Of a stretch of 64,000 bases of DNA, positions 42,709 to 51,133 are shown piece by piece. Made by a program: the position numbers and the translations under genes. The number at the start of each line of letters is the position of its first letter. Position 1 is the stretch's first letter. The notes under the pieces are model-generated. The model made no database searches and was not told where the DNA came from. It saw only the letters and a list, made by a program, of their open reading frames with translations. Source of the stretch: Bacillota bacterium (lineage in GTDB: Bacteria > Bacillota > Clostridia > Lachnospirales > Lachnospiraceae); NCBI GenBank assembly GCA_023439505.1, contig JAEXNR010000002.1, forward strand, positions 56,773 through 120,772. The letters are read 5' to 3'.

Positions 42709-43953
42709 ATGGATGTTAAGAAAACATTACTGCAGCCGATTATGATTGGCAGCAGAAAATGTGAGAACCGTTTTTTTGCACAATCAATGGAGTGTGTTGA
42801 TTCTGATTTGGAGGGAAATCCGACAGATCTTACCTATAAAAGATACGAGAATCTTTATAAGGGCAATTTCGGATTGGTGGATTTAGAGGCAATTACCGTG
42901 ACCAATGAAAGCCGTGCAAGGAAAACACAGCTTGAGATTATGCCCCGCAACGAAAAGGCGCTCGAGAGATTTATCAGAAAACTGAAAGAAGTAAATCCAA
43001 ACGTATTAATTGTATTTCAGCTTACCCATTCCGGGGAAATCAGCGAACCGGAATTCTCCAGAAGAGTTACTGTAAAGCAGATGCATGGCTTGGAGGGTGA
43101 GCTCTTAACAGAAGAAGAAGTTGAGCATATCATGGATCAGTTTGAGCTGGCTGCAAAGATATCACAAAATGTCGGCGCTGACGGGGTGGACATGAAACTT
43201 TGTCATGGATATCTGGGGTCACAGATCTTAAGACCATTTAATGACCGTAACTGGAAATACGGCGGTTCCTGGGAAAACCGTTCCAGATTTGCCTATGATT
43301 TAATGGAGAGAATCAGCAGGGCCACAAACTATGATAAGAACTTTCTCATTGGCTCAAAGGTATCTATGTGGGAAGGGTTTCCCGGAGGCTGCGGCTCAGC
43401 GGGAGCAGATTCTCCGTTGATGGATATGACCGAATCCATTGATCTTTTGAAAGGATTAGAGGAAAGGGGTGCCCAGTATTTCATAGAAAGTCTTGGCAAT
43501 GTCCACTCCAGTATGGCCTATATGGAGGCAATACAGGAGGAACCTTATTTATCCTATCTTCATTTTTATTTTGCGAATTTAATGAAACAAAATTTGAAGA
43601 AAGAAACCGTCGTCATCGGATCTCATTTTTCCTCCTTTAGGGGGAAGAAGAATAAGCTCCTCTCCGTCGATCCTGAAAAATCCTCTTTGTTTGCCATGGG
43701 AAGCCGCTGCATCGAGGATGGCATGATGGATATGATTGGTCTTGGAAGGCAGTCCTTTGCCGATCCGCTGACTCCGCTGAAACTGCAGGAGGGCAGAGAA
43801 GCTGAGGTGAAATACTGTACCCAGTGTATGAACTGCGAGGAGTTAATGATTCGTCAGAAGCCGGTGGGATGTGTAGCCTTTAACAGAACGTACACAGAGC
43901 TTTTTAAAGAAGTGCGTAAAGAATTTGGCAGACTGACAGAATTACATACCTGA
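42709..43953 (+). CDS. Old Yellow Enzyme-like NADH:flavin oxidoreductase
   Basis: A 414-aa FMN TIM-barrel protein. N-terminal barrel: NRFFAQSMECVD; middle: VFQLTHSGE and VDMKLCHGYLGSQILRPFNDR, where the usual HGAHGYL is CHGYL; later GLGRQSFADP. The C-terminus carries four Cys in CTQCMNCEE and KPVGC, which could bind a [4Fe-4S] cluster as in dienoyl-CoA reductases, but the C-terminal FAD/NAD domain of those enzymes is absent. It would reduce an activated C=C or act on a cyclic intermediate. It is 16 bases after the ATPase gene, so part of the same operon. Substrate unknown. Confidence 0.85.
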   Translation: MDVKKTLLQPIMIGSRKCENRFFAQSMECVDSDLEGNPTDLTYKRYENLYKGNFGLVDLEAITVTNESRARKTQLEIMPRNEKALERFIRKLKEVNPNVLIVFQLTHSGEISEPEFSRRVTVKQMHGLEGELLTEEEVEHIMDQFELAAKISQNVGADGVDMKLCHGYLGSQILRPFNDRNWKYGGSWENRSRFAYDLMERISRATNYDKNFLIGSKVSMWEGFPGGCGSAGADSPLMDMTESIDLLKGLEERGAQYFIESLGNVHSSMAYMEAIQEEPYLSYLHFYFANLMKQNLKKETVVIGSHFSSFRGKKNKLLSVDPEKSSLFAMGSRCIEDGMMDMIGLGRQSFADPLTPLKLQEGREAEVKYCTQCMNCEELMIRQKPVGCVAFNRTYTELFKEVRKEFGRLTELHT

Positions 43954-44021
43954 TGTTAATTTTAATTTCTATAAAAATTTAATATAGAAAGTTGCCGCTT
44001 ATGCGGTGCAAGGAGGTTATT

Positions 44022-44792
44022 ATGATAGAATACAGAAAAAAGATACTGACAGTCAAGGACATTGCCTATATGATGGATCCAAGCGTGTTAAAGCTGGATA
44101 CTTCCTATGAAGACCTATATGCTATGATTGAGGCATGTAAAAAGTATGACTTTGGTTCCTGCTTTGCATGGCCCGGATATTATCCGGTCTTAAGCGAGAT
44201 GTTAAAAGGAACAAATACAGCCTTTGGGACATCCCTTAGCTTTCCTTCCGGACAGGAATCCACGCTTACCAAGGTACAGCAGGCCGAATGGTTTATGACC
44301 ATGAATCCGGCAGAAGTAGATATGGTAATGAATGTAGGCTGGTTAAAATCCGGGAAATATGATGATGTAGTCGCTGATATAAAGGCCGTGCGGGAGGCAA
44401 CGAGAGGATCTTCCTTAAAGGTAATTATTGAAGCCATGCTTCTCACAGATGAAGAAATTACAAAGGCCTGTGATCTTTGTATTGAAGCCGGAGCTGATTA
44501 TGTGAAATCGGGAACCGGATTCTCCAGTACACCAACTACACTGCATCATGTTCAGGTAATGCATCAGGCAATTGCAGGAAGAGCAAAACTGAAGGTTGCC
44601 GGTGGAGTTAAATCACTGGATACGCTGTTACAGATGTATAAGATCGGAGCGGATCGCTTTGGCATCGGACTTAAATCGGCAGTCAGCATCATCGAAGAAG
44701 CAATCGCGCTTGGTCATGACATTGACATTGATGCCATTACAATTGATGACACTGATGCAATAACAAACAGTAACGAACCATGTGAATATTAA
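44022..44792 (+). CDS. DeoC-like class I aldolase
   Basis: A 256-aa TIM-barrel aldolase of the deoxyribose-phosphate aldolase family. A conserved Asp lies in VDMVMNVGWL. The Schiff-base Lys is in ADYVKSGTGFS, and a second Lys is in LKVAGGVKS. GADRFGIGL binds phosphate at the barrel end. ATG 44022 follows AAGGAGG; ATG 43992 would add ten residues. It is about 30 residues longer than bacterial DeoC and may cleave a sugar phosphate made by the FGGY kinase, not necessarily deoxyribose-5-phosphate. A hairpin terminator follows directly. Confidence 0.88.
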   Translation: MIEYRKKILTVKDIAYMMDPSVLKLDTSYEDLYAMIEACKKYDFGSCFAWPGYYPVLSEMLKGTNTAFGTSLSFPSGQESTLTKVQQAEWFMTMNPAEVDMVMNVGWLKSGKYDDVVADIKAVREATRGSSLKVIIEAMLLTDEEITKACDLCIEAGADYVKSGTGFSSTPTTLHHVQVMHQAIAGRAKLKVAGGVKSLDTLLQMYKIGADRFGIGLKSAVSIIEEAIALGHDIDIDAITIDDTDAITNSNEPCEY

Positions 44793-44798
44793 AAACTA

Positions 44799-44848
44799 AA
44801 AATGAATTGGCAGTCGTTTCAATGGGGAGATGACTGTCGATTCATTTT
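44799..44848 (+). terminator. Hairpin terminator inside the sugar locus, after the aldolase gene
   Basis: A 17-bp stem with G-U pairs (44799-44815 with 44832-44848, arm AAAATGAATTGGCAGTC) ends in TTTTCTTTTC. It would reduce or stop transcription before the SDR gene. A GATATC-GAAGC-GATATC element (44888-44904) follows. Confidence 0.75.
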
Positions 44849-44938
44849 CTTTTCAAGGGAAGAGAAACGAAACAGATTTCCTGTACAGATATCGAAGCGA
44901 TATCAAAATAATGTTATGAAATAATTGGAGGAATGACA

Positions 44939-45733
44939 GTGGGAAAACTTGAAGGTAAAGTGGCAATTATTACAGGAGCCTCTAAGGGAATCGGGGAAGG
45001 CATTGCGAAAGTATATGCAAAATACGGTGCGAAGTGCGTGCTTGCAGCCAGAGGAGAGAAGGTATTTGAACTGGCAGCTAGTCTCAGGGAACAGGGGTAC
45101 GAAGCCATCGGAGTCCAGACCGACGTATCAGATTATCATGATGTGAAGAAACTGGTGGTTACTGCGTTGGATACCTATGGTCCTGTGGACATCCTTGTCA
45201 ATAATGCGGGCGTATGTGTATTGGAAGATTTCATGGAGGATGATACTTTCAAGAATCGGGAGCTTCATTTTAATATCAATATTAATGGGGTCTGGAATGT
45301 TACAAGAGCAGTTCTGCCGGGTATGATGAAAAACGGCGGGGGAGCGATTGTTGTAATGAGTTCCGTTACCGGTGATATGGTTGCCGATCCAGGGGAAGTG
45401 GCCTATGCCACGTCCAAAGCGGCATTGATTGGATTTACGAAATCTATGGCAAGAGAAGTGGCGGATAAAAATATCAGAGTAAATGCCATTTGTCCGGGAT
45501 ACGTATTGACCCCTCTGGTGCAGGGAATGGCCAAACAATCAGATCCGGAAGATCCCTCCAGGGCAATTAAGGCAATCGCAGATGCGGTACCGTTAAAAAG
45601 ACTGGCGGATCCGGAAGAGATTGGTGAGCTGGCGGCATTCCTGGGTTGTAAGGAATCCAGCTATATCACAGGAACGCAGATTGTCATTGACGGAGGCAGC
45701 ACCCTTCCTGAGACATCCTCCATGGGGCAGTAA
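44939..45733 (+). CDS. Short-chain dehydrogenase/reductase
   Basis: A 264-aa SDR. The cofactor site is TGASKGIGEGIA. NNAG is in LVNNAGVCVL. Catalytic Ser and the YxxxK pair occur in VVMSSVTGD and YATSKAALIGF, with PGYVLTPL after them and the C-terminal GTQIVIDGGST. GTG 44939 is chosen because GGAGG (44927-44931) is seven bases away; the ATG at 44933 is only one base from it. It oxidises or reduces a sugar or hydroxy intermediate. It begins the second half of the locus after a terminator, with the PLP enzyme and kinase genes following. Confidence 0.88.
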   Translation: MGKLEGKVAIITGASKGIGEGIAKVYAKYGAKCVLAARGEKVFELAASLREQGYEAIGVQTDVSDYHDVKKLVVTALDTYGPVDILVNNAGVCVLEDFMEDDTFKNRELHFNININGVWNVTRAVLPGMMKNGGGAIVVMSSVTGDMVADPGEVAYATSKAALIGFTKSMAREVADKNIRVNAICPGYVLTPLVQGMAKQSDPEDPSRAIKAIADAVPLKRLADPEEIGELAAFLGCKESSYITGTQIVIDGGSTLPETSSMGQ

Positions 45734-45795
45734 CAATCGCTTTCTTTTATTCTGATGGAAACGCTCACTATATTTAATAGAAGAGGAGAACAGAT

Positions 45796-47079
45796 ATGAC
45801 AGTTGAAGATATTTTTAATAATACGCCGAAGGAGAAGGTATTTGAGGATTCCATAAACTATTGGAACAGCGGCAAGACCAGAGAATGGCTGGATTTAAAA
45901 ATTGACCTTATTATCGGAAAAAGAGAAGGATATTATTTCTGGGATATGAATGGAAAGCGGCTGATGGATGTACATATTAACGGGGGAACCTATAGTTTGG
46001 GACACAGAAATAAAGAAGTCGTAAATGCCCTGATAGAGGCAACCAATACGGTAGATATCGGGAACCACCATTTTCCTTCACCACTGAAGGCAAAGCTGGC
46101 CAAAACAGTAATAGAGGCATCTCCACAAGGGATGAAGCATGTGATCTACGGTTCCGGCGGCGGGGAAGTTATAGATCTTGCCCTGAAATGTGCAAGAGCG
46201 GCAACAGGGAAACGCAACATTATCTGCATTCAGAATTGCTACCACGGACATACGGGTCTTGCCGTAGCCGCAGGTGCAGACAGATACAGTAAGGTATTCC
46301 TGGCAGAGCGGGAAGAGTTCATTAAAGTGCCATTTAATGATATTGAGGCGATGGAACAGGCATTAAAGGCCGGGGATGCAGCCTGTGTTATCATGGAGAC
46401 CATTCCGGCAACCTACGGTTTCCCTCTTCCCATGGAGGGATATCTTCCGGAAGTGAAAAAGTTGTGTGAGAAATACGATGCCCTATACATAGCAGATGAG
46501 GTACAGACCGGCCTTTTAAGAAGCGGTAAGATGTGGTGTATTGAAACTTATGGCGTGAATCCTGATATTATTGTAACTTCAAAAGGATTTAGCGGGGGCA
46601 TTTACCCCATCTGTGCAGTTATTCTTAATGAAAGGGCCTCCTATTGGATGACACAGGATGGAAGCGCACATATGGCAACCTTTGGCGGAAGTGAACTGGG
46701 ATGTGCCTGTGCTTTAAAAGTATTTGAAATTCTTCAAAGGGAAGAAACGAAGCAAAATGTCAGATTTGTCTCGGAATATCTTCGTGAAGGGCTGAATAAA
46801 ATCATGCAGGATAATCAAGATACCTTTACCGGAATACGCCAGAACGGTACGATTATGGGGCTGGAATTTTACGGGAAACAAGGGGCGATTCCTGTAATGC
46901 AGCACCTGTATCAAAAAGGGGTATGGGGTATTTATTCTCAGCTGGATCCCCATGTACTTCAATTTAAGCCGGGAATTCTCTGTACGAAAGAGTACTGCGA
47001 TGAATTGCTGACAAAGCTGGCTGAGGGCATCAAAGAAGCAGAGGAAGATATTATTAAGCTTGCTGCTCATCAGAATTAA
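45796..47079 (+). CDS. Class III PLP-dependent aminotransferase or phospholyase
   Basis: A 427-aa fold-type I PLP enzyme. The conserved Asp is in YIADEVQTG, and the PLP lysine is in VTSKGFSGGIYP. GSGGGEVIDLALKCAR binds the cofactor phosphate. Class III members include omega-amino acid transaminases, glutamate-1-semialdehyde mutase and the ethanolamine-phosphate/phosphohydroxylysine lyases. Its neighbour is an APH-fold kinase gene 82 bases downstream, the same combination as hydroxylysine kinase plus phospholyase, so a kinase-lyase couple is possible. A transaminase acting on a keto sugar is the other main option. Confidence 0.88.
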   Translation: MTVEDIFNNTPKEKVFEDSINYWNSGKTREWLDLKIDLIIGKREGYYFWDMNGKRLMDVHINGGTYSLGHRNKEVVNALIEATNTVDIGNHHFPSPLKAKLAKTVIEASPQGMKHVIYGSGGGEVIDLALKCARAATGKRNIICIQNCYHGHTGLAVAAGADRYSKVFLAEREEFIKVPFNDIEAMEQALKAGDAACVIMETIPATYGFPLPMEGYLPEVKKLCEKYDALYIADEVQTGLLRSGKMWCIETYGVNPDIIVTSKGFSGGIYPICAVILNERASYWMTQDGSAHMATFGGSELGCACALKVFEILQREETKQNVRFVSEYLREGLNKIMQDNQDTFTGIRQNGTIMGLEFYGKQGAIPVMQHLYQKGVWGIYSQLDPHVLQFKPGILCTKEYCDELLTKLAEGIKEAEEDIIKLAAHQN

Positions 47080-47160
47080 ATCGGGATAATAAGATGGGAA
47101 TACAAGGGTGTATGTCAGTGATGATGTACGCCCTCTTTTCAGTTAATGGAGGGATGTAGA

Positions 47161-48162
47161 ATGGCATTTGAAAATACGGCTTTATTCGAAGAAGTAGCAA
47201 ATAAGTCCTTGGGAAAATACGGATGGGAGAAGATGAATCGTTGCAGGCTGATTGTCTTGTCTGAGAATGCAACTTATCTGATCGAGAATAAAAGCACGGG
47301 AAGACCGAGCGGCGTATTAAGGATCAGCCGTCCGGGTTATCATACGCTGGAGGAATTACGGTCAGAGATAGAATGGCTGCATCAGATTAATGATTATACG
47401 CCCTTACTGGTCGCAAATCCGATTCCGGGTCTGGATGGAGAGAAAATACAAATCGTAATGGATGACAGCGGGAAGGAATACTATTGTATCGTTAGTGAAT
47501 ACCTGGAAGGGGATGCACCGGATGAAGAAGATGAGGAGCTGATGGTGAATCATTATAGAGATCTGGGAGAAACGACAGCCTTTCTTCACAGACAGACTAA
47601 GATTTGGAATGGAGCCGTAAAATTAACGAGAATGGAATGGAGCTATGACAATATCATCGGAGCCACTCCCTTATGGGGAAGATGGCAGGAGTTTCCCGGT
47701 ATGACAAAGAATGTGGAGCATTTGCTGACGCTGGTGTCTGAAGTAATCCAAAGACGTCTGATCAAATACGGAAGAAACAGCAAAAATTTCGGATTGATAC
47801 ATGCAGATCTGCGTCTTGCCAACCTTTTGATTGATCACAGGCAAATCAAGGTAATCGATTTTGATGACTGTGGATTTGGATGGTATCTGCATGATCTTGC
47901 ATCTGCTTTTAGTTTCATGGAAGATAAGCAGGTGGTTCCAAGGTTAATCAAAGCCTGGCTGGAGGGATATCAGCGTGTATTGCCATTGGAAGAAAGCGAT
48001 AGGAAGGAAATTGACACGTTTATCATGATGAGACGCCTTCAGCTGATGTCATGGCTTGCAAGTCACAGGGAATCCGGACCCGCGGCACAATTGAGTGAGG
48101 GGTATCTGGAGGGAACCATAAAACTGGCCGGGAAATATCTGGAACAATATCAGGAAACTTAA
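47161..48162 (+). CDS. APH-fold small-molecule kinase
   Basis: A 333-aa kinase of the aminoglycoside phosphotransferase/homoserine kinase II group. The Brenner motif is GLIHADLRLANLL, with catalytic Asp, and the metal Asp is in KVIDFDDCGFGWYLHD. The N-lobe includes GVLRISRPGYHTLEEL. ATG 47161 is preferred; the upstream ATG 47146 overlaps the ribosome site. In a catabolic operon, antibiotic resistance is unlikely. The substrate is probably an amino alcohol or sugar linked to the preceding PLP enzyme. A small hairpin (about 47104-47139) separates the two genes. It is the last gene before a long structured hairpin. Confidence 0.85.
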   Translation: MAFENTALFEEVANKSLGKYGWEKMNRCRLIVLSENATYLIENKSTGRPSGVLRISRPGYHTLEELRSEIEWLHQINDYTPLLVANPIPGLDGEKIQIVMDDSGKEYYCIVSEYLEGDAPDEEDEELMVNHYRDLGETTAFLHRQTKIWNGAVKLTRMEWSYDNIIGATPLWGRWQEFPGMTKNVEHLLTLVSEVIQRRLIKYGRNSKNFGLIHADLRLANLLIDHRQIKVIDFDDCGFGWYLHDLASAFSFMEDKQVVPRLIKAWLEGYQRVLPLEESDRKEIDTFIMMRRLQLMSWLASHRESGPAAQLSEGYLEGTIKLAGKYLEQYQET

Positions 48163-48205
48163 ATATTGGGGATGAAAGAGATATTATAAATACAATCTGA
48201 GATAT

Positions 48206-48287
48206 AGAAAACACTTTGCCTATTTACAGAACCTGAGGCAGGCTCAATTCCGGGCCGAGGGGAATGAAATAACGCAAGGTGTTTTCT
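48206..48287 (+). terminator. Long branched hairpin ending the sugar locus
   Basis: A 14-bp stem (48206-48219 with 48274-48287, arm AGAAAACACTTTGC, one G-U pair) encloses 54 bases. These can form two inner stems, CCTG/CAGG and ATTCC/GGAAT, giving a three-way junction. The T content after the stem is low. Confidence 0.6.
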
Positions 48288-48341
48288 GTTCGTAAATATA
48301 TTGATTATAAAATGCTAAATCGCGTATAATTTAAAAAAATC

Positions 48342-48370
48342 TTTATATAAACGCCGATTAATGGTATAAT
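48342..48370 (+). promoter_or_regulatory. Promoter for gdpP-rplI
   Basis: TTTATA (48342-48347), a 17-base spacer and TATAAT (48365-48370) lie 54 bases before the gdpP start. Confidence 0.6.
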
Positions 48371-48423
48371 GTAGAAAGTATGAGATTTTGATGAGATTTC
48401 CAGAATATGAAGGAGCTTATGCT

Positions 48424-50487
48424 ATGAGCAGAAATTTTAAACTTGGCGGTACATTGAAAGCATATTTACTGTGGCCGGTACTTCTGACCGTGTTATTGCT
48501 GGCAATGAATCTAAGTATATATTTAATCGACAAGAAAGCCGGGATGGTGATGTCCGGTTTTGTTTTGATTTATTTTCTGATCGCAATTACCATATATTAT
48601 ATGAATAGGCATAAGATATTCTCGGAACTGGTTCAATATGCTATGGACTATGGACAAGTACAAAAGCGCCTTCTCAAAGAGCTGGCGCTGCCCTATGCCA
48701 TTCTGGATGTGGATGGGAGGATACAATGGGGCAATGATGAATTCATGGATATCATACATGAAAAAAGCAGCATCAGACATGCAGTAACAAATTTCTTTCC
48801 CGAGATTACCATAGAATTACTTCCGAAATCGGAACGGGATGAGATCCTGCATGTCAGTCAGAACGGAAAGCATTACAGGGTACTGTTAAGGAAGGTGAAA
48901 GCACCGAATTTTGATGAAGATGCAGGTTGGGGTATGTATGAAGCCGGGCATGAGTGGGATGACAATAATGCGTTAGTGGCAATGTTCTTATATGATGAAA
49001 CTGAAATTATGACCTTACAGCGGGTGAACAAGGAGCAGAAGCTGGTGACAGGTCTGCTTTATATCGATAATTATGAAGAGGCATTGGAGAGCATCGATGA
49101 AGTACGCCGCTCTCTTTTGACTGCTCTGGTTGACCGAAAAATTAATAAATATATGCAGGGGATTGATGCCATCATAAAAAAACTGGAAAAGGATAAATAT
49201 ATCTTTGTATTTCAGCAAAAATATCTGTCCTTTTTGCAAAGCAATAAATTTGCTATTCTTGAGGAAGTCAGAGGAGTAAATATCGGAAATGAGATGTCTG
49301 TGACCATCAGTATTGGTCTGGGCGTGAATTCGGATACCCTTGTCAACGGATATGAATTTGCCAGGGCTGCAATTGATTTGGCGCTGGGAAGAGGCGGAGA
49401 TCAGGCTGTGATTAAGGATCGTGAGAAGATCTTTTACTACGGAGGCAAGAGCATTCAGGTGGAGAAAAGTACTCGAGTAAAGGCCAGAGTAAAGGCCCAT
49501 GCCTTCAGAGAATTTGTGGAAGCAAAAGATAAAATCGTAATTATGGGTCATAAAATCGGAGATGTTGATTCCTTTGGTTCTGCAATCGGAATATATAGAA
49601 TTGCAAAGACCCTCAATAAAAAGGCACATATCGTAATTAATGAAGTGACATCTTCTCTTCGCCCTATGATGAACCGTTTCATCGGGTCTCCGGATTATGA
49701 GGAGGATATCTTCCTGCGCAATGAGCAGGCGAAAGAGATCGTAGATGTCAATACCCTTCTTGTAATCGTAGATGTTAATCGTCCGAGCATTCTGGAATGT
49801 GATGAATTACTGGACTATACGAAGACGGTGGTTATCTTTGATCATCATCGGCAGACCAATGAAGCAATCGATACAGCGGTTTTATCTTATATCGAACCAT
49901 ATGCCTCTTCCACCTGTGAGATGGTAGCTGAGATTATGCAGTATATCGGCGGTAATTTGAAATTAAAGCCCGTCGAGGCAGATGCCCTTTATGCAGGAAT
50001 TATGATTGATACCAATAATTTCTTAACAAAGGCAGGTGTAAGAACCTTTGAAGCAGCCGCTTTCTTACGGCGAAGCGGCGCGGATGTAACCCGAATCCGT
50101 AAGTTTTTCCGCAGTGAGATTTCAGATTTTAAGATGAAGGCCAATGCAATCAGCGGTACGGAGATTTATTTGAATCACTATGCAATTTCGGTTTGTGCCA
50201 GCTCATCGGAAGTGGACAGCCCAACCGTATTGGGAGCCCAGATTGCCAATGAACTTTTAAATATTACCGATATAAAAGCCACTTTCGTATTGACAGAATA
50301 TCAGGGTAAGATTTATATTAGTGCAAGATCAATTGATGAGGTGAATGTACAATTGGTAATGGAACGACTGGGCGGCGGCGGACATTTAAGCGTAGCCGGC
50401 TGTCAGCTTGAAAATACAACCATCGAAGAAGCAATAAAGAAGATTAAGAATACCTTGTCAACCATGATACAGGAGGGAGACCTGTAA
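48424..50487 (+). CDS. gdpP: c-di-AMP phosphodiesterase (GdpP, DHH-DHHA1)
   Basis: A 687-aa membrane protein. Two N-terminal helices (about 12-55), a PAS-like domain (about 75-150) and a degenerate GGDEF domain (about 180-300, no GGDEF, with ISIGLGVNSDTLVNG at its end) precede the DHH domain. That has GHKIGDVDSFGSAIG, VIVDVNRP and FDHHRQT (about 472), and the C-terminal DHHA1 has GGGGHLSVAG. It hydrolyses c-di-AMP to pApA and so affects potassium, wall and beta-lactam responses. ATG 48424 is chosen for GAAGGAG upstream. The gdpP-rplI-dnaB order is conserved in Firmicutes. Confidence 0.93.
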   Translation: MSRNFKLGGTLKAYLLWPVLLTVLLLAMNLSIYLIDKKAGMVMSGFVLIYFLIAITIYYMNRHKIFSELVQYAMDYGQVQKRLLKELALPYAILDVDGRIQWGNDEFMDIIHEKSSIRHAVTNFFPEITIELLPKSERDEILHVSQNGKHYRVLLRKVKAPNFDEDAGWGMYEAGHEWDDNNALVAMFLYDETEIMTLQRVNKEQKLVTGLLYIDNYEEALESIDEVRRSLLTALVDRKINKYMQGIDAIIKKLEKDKYIFVFQQKYLSFLQSNKFAILEEVRGVNIGNEMSVTISIGLGVNSDTLVNGYEFARAAIDLALGRGGDQAVIKDREKIFYYGGKSIQVEKSTRVKARVKAHAFREFVEAKDKIVIMGHKIGDVDSFGSAIGIYRIAKTLNKKAHIVINEVTSSLRPMMNRFIGSPDYEEDIFLRNEQAKEIVDVNTLLVIVDVNRPSILECDELLDYTKTVVIFDHHRQTNEAIDTAVLSYIEPYASSTCEMVAEIMQYIGGNLKLKPVEADALYAGIMIDTNNFLTKAGVRTFEAAAFLRRSGADVTRIRKFFRSEISDFKMKANAISGTEIYLNHYAISVCASSSEVDSPTVLGAQIANELLNITDIKATFVLTEYQGKIYISARSIDEVNVQLVMERLGGGGHLSVAGCQLENTTIEEAIKKIKNTLSTMIQEGDL

Positions 50488-50512
50488 TTAACGGATAGAA
50501 GGAGAGAGAACA

Positions 50513-50959
50513 ATGGAAATTATATTAATTCAGGATGTGAAATCCCTTGGTAAAAAGGGTGAAATTGTAAAGGTAAGCGACGGATACGCCAGAAACTTTA
50601 TCCTACCCAAAAAGCTGGGAATGGAGGCCACCAAACAGAATTTAAATGATTTGAAGCTCCAGAAGGCAGCGGAAGAGAAGAGACAGAAGGAGATTCTGGA
50701 GGAAGCAAGGGCATATGCTGTGAAACTGGAAGCAATCAATATTAAGGTTACGATTAAAGCGGGAGAGGGAGGAAGAACATTCGGTTCCGTATCCACGAAG
50801 GAGATCTCGGCGGCGTTAAAAGAGCAGTTTAACATTGATATTGATAAGAAGAAATTACAGCTTTCTGATCCGATTAAGAATGCCGGGACATATACTGTAC
50901 CGGTAAAGCTGCATCCTCAGGTAACGGCTGAGTTAAAGGTAAGTGTAACCGCAGTTTAA
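50513..50959 (+). CDS. rplI: 50S ribosomal protein L9
   Basis: A 148-aa protein with the L9 signature at the N-terminus: LGKKGEIVKVSDGYARNFIL, then KLGMEAT, a charged connecting helix (about 42-75) and the C-terminal rRNA-binding domain with GRTFGSVS. GAAGGAGAGAG precedes ATG 50513. It starts 25 bases after gdpP and is co-transcribed with it. Confidence 0.97.
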   Translation: MEIILIQDVKSLGKKGEIVKVSDGYARNFILPKKLGMEATKQNLNDLKLQKAAEEKRQKEILEEARAYAVKLEAINIKVTIKAGEGGRTFGSVSTKEISAALKEQFNIDIDKKKLQLSDPIKNAGTYTVPVKLHPQVTAELKVSVTAV

Positions 50960-51001
50960 TAATTTAACAATGAAGACCAAATGGAATAGAGAGTTAACCG
51001 C

Positions 51002-51047
51002 AATATCACAATTCTGAGAATTGATTATGATTTATGGAATTGTGATA
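51002..51047 (+). terminator. Hairpin between rplI and dnaB
   Basis: A perfect 12-bp stem, ATATCACAATTC (51002-51013 with 51036-51047), encloses a 22-base loop that contains a second small palindrome. Only a short T-rich stretch follows. It may partly terminate or separate the dnaB transcript. Confidence 0.6.
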
Positions 51048-51133
51048 TTTCAATTTTCAGCTAATGTATAGAGTGAATATAATGAATACGTGCTGATGCC
51101 AGCAGATCGGCATTGGCAGCATGGAGGATTACG

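Noticed and set aside
49015..49629. Antisense open frame of 204 codons within gdpP
   Set aside because: The plus-strand DHH protein is strongly conserved here, and the antisense translation has no recognisable family or ribosome site.
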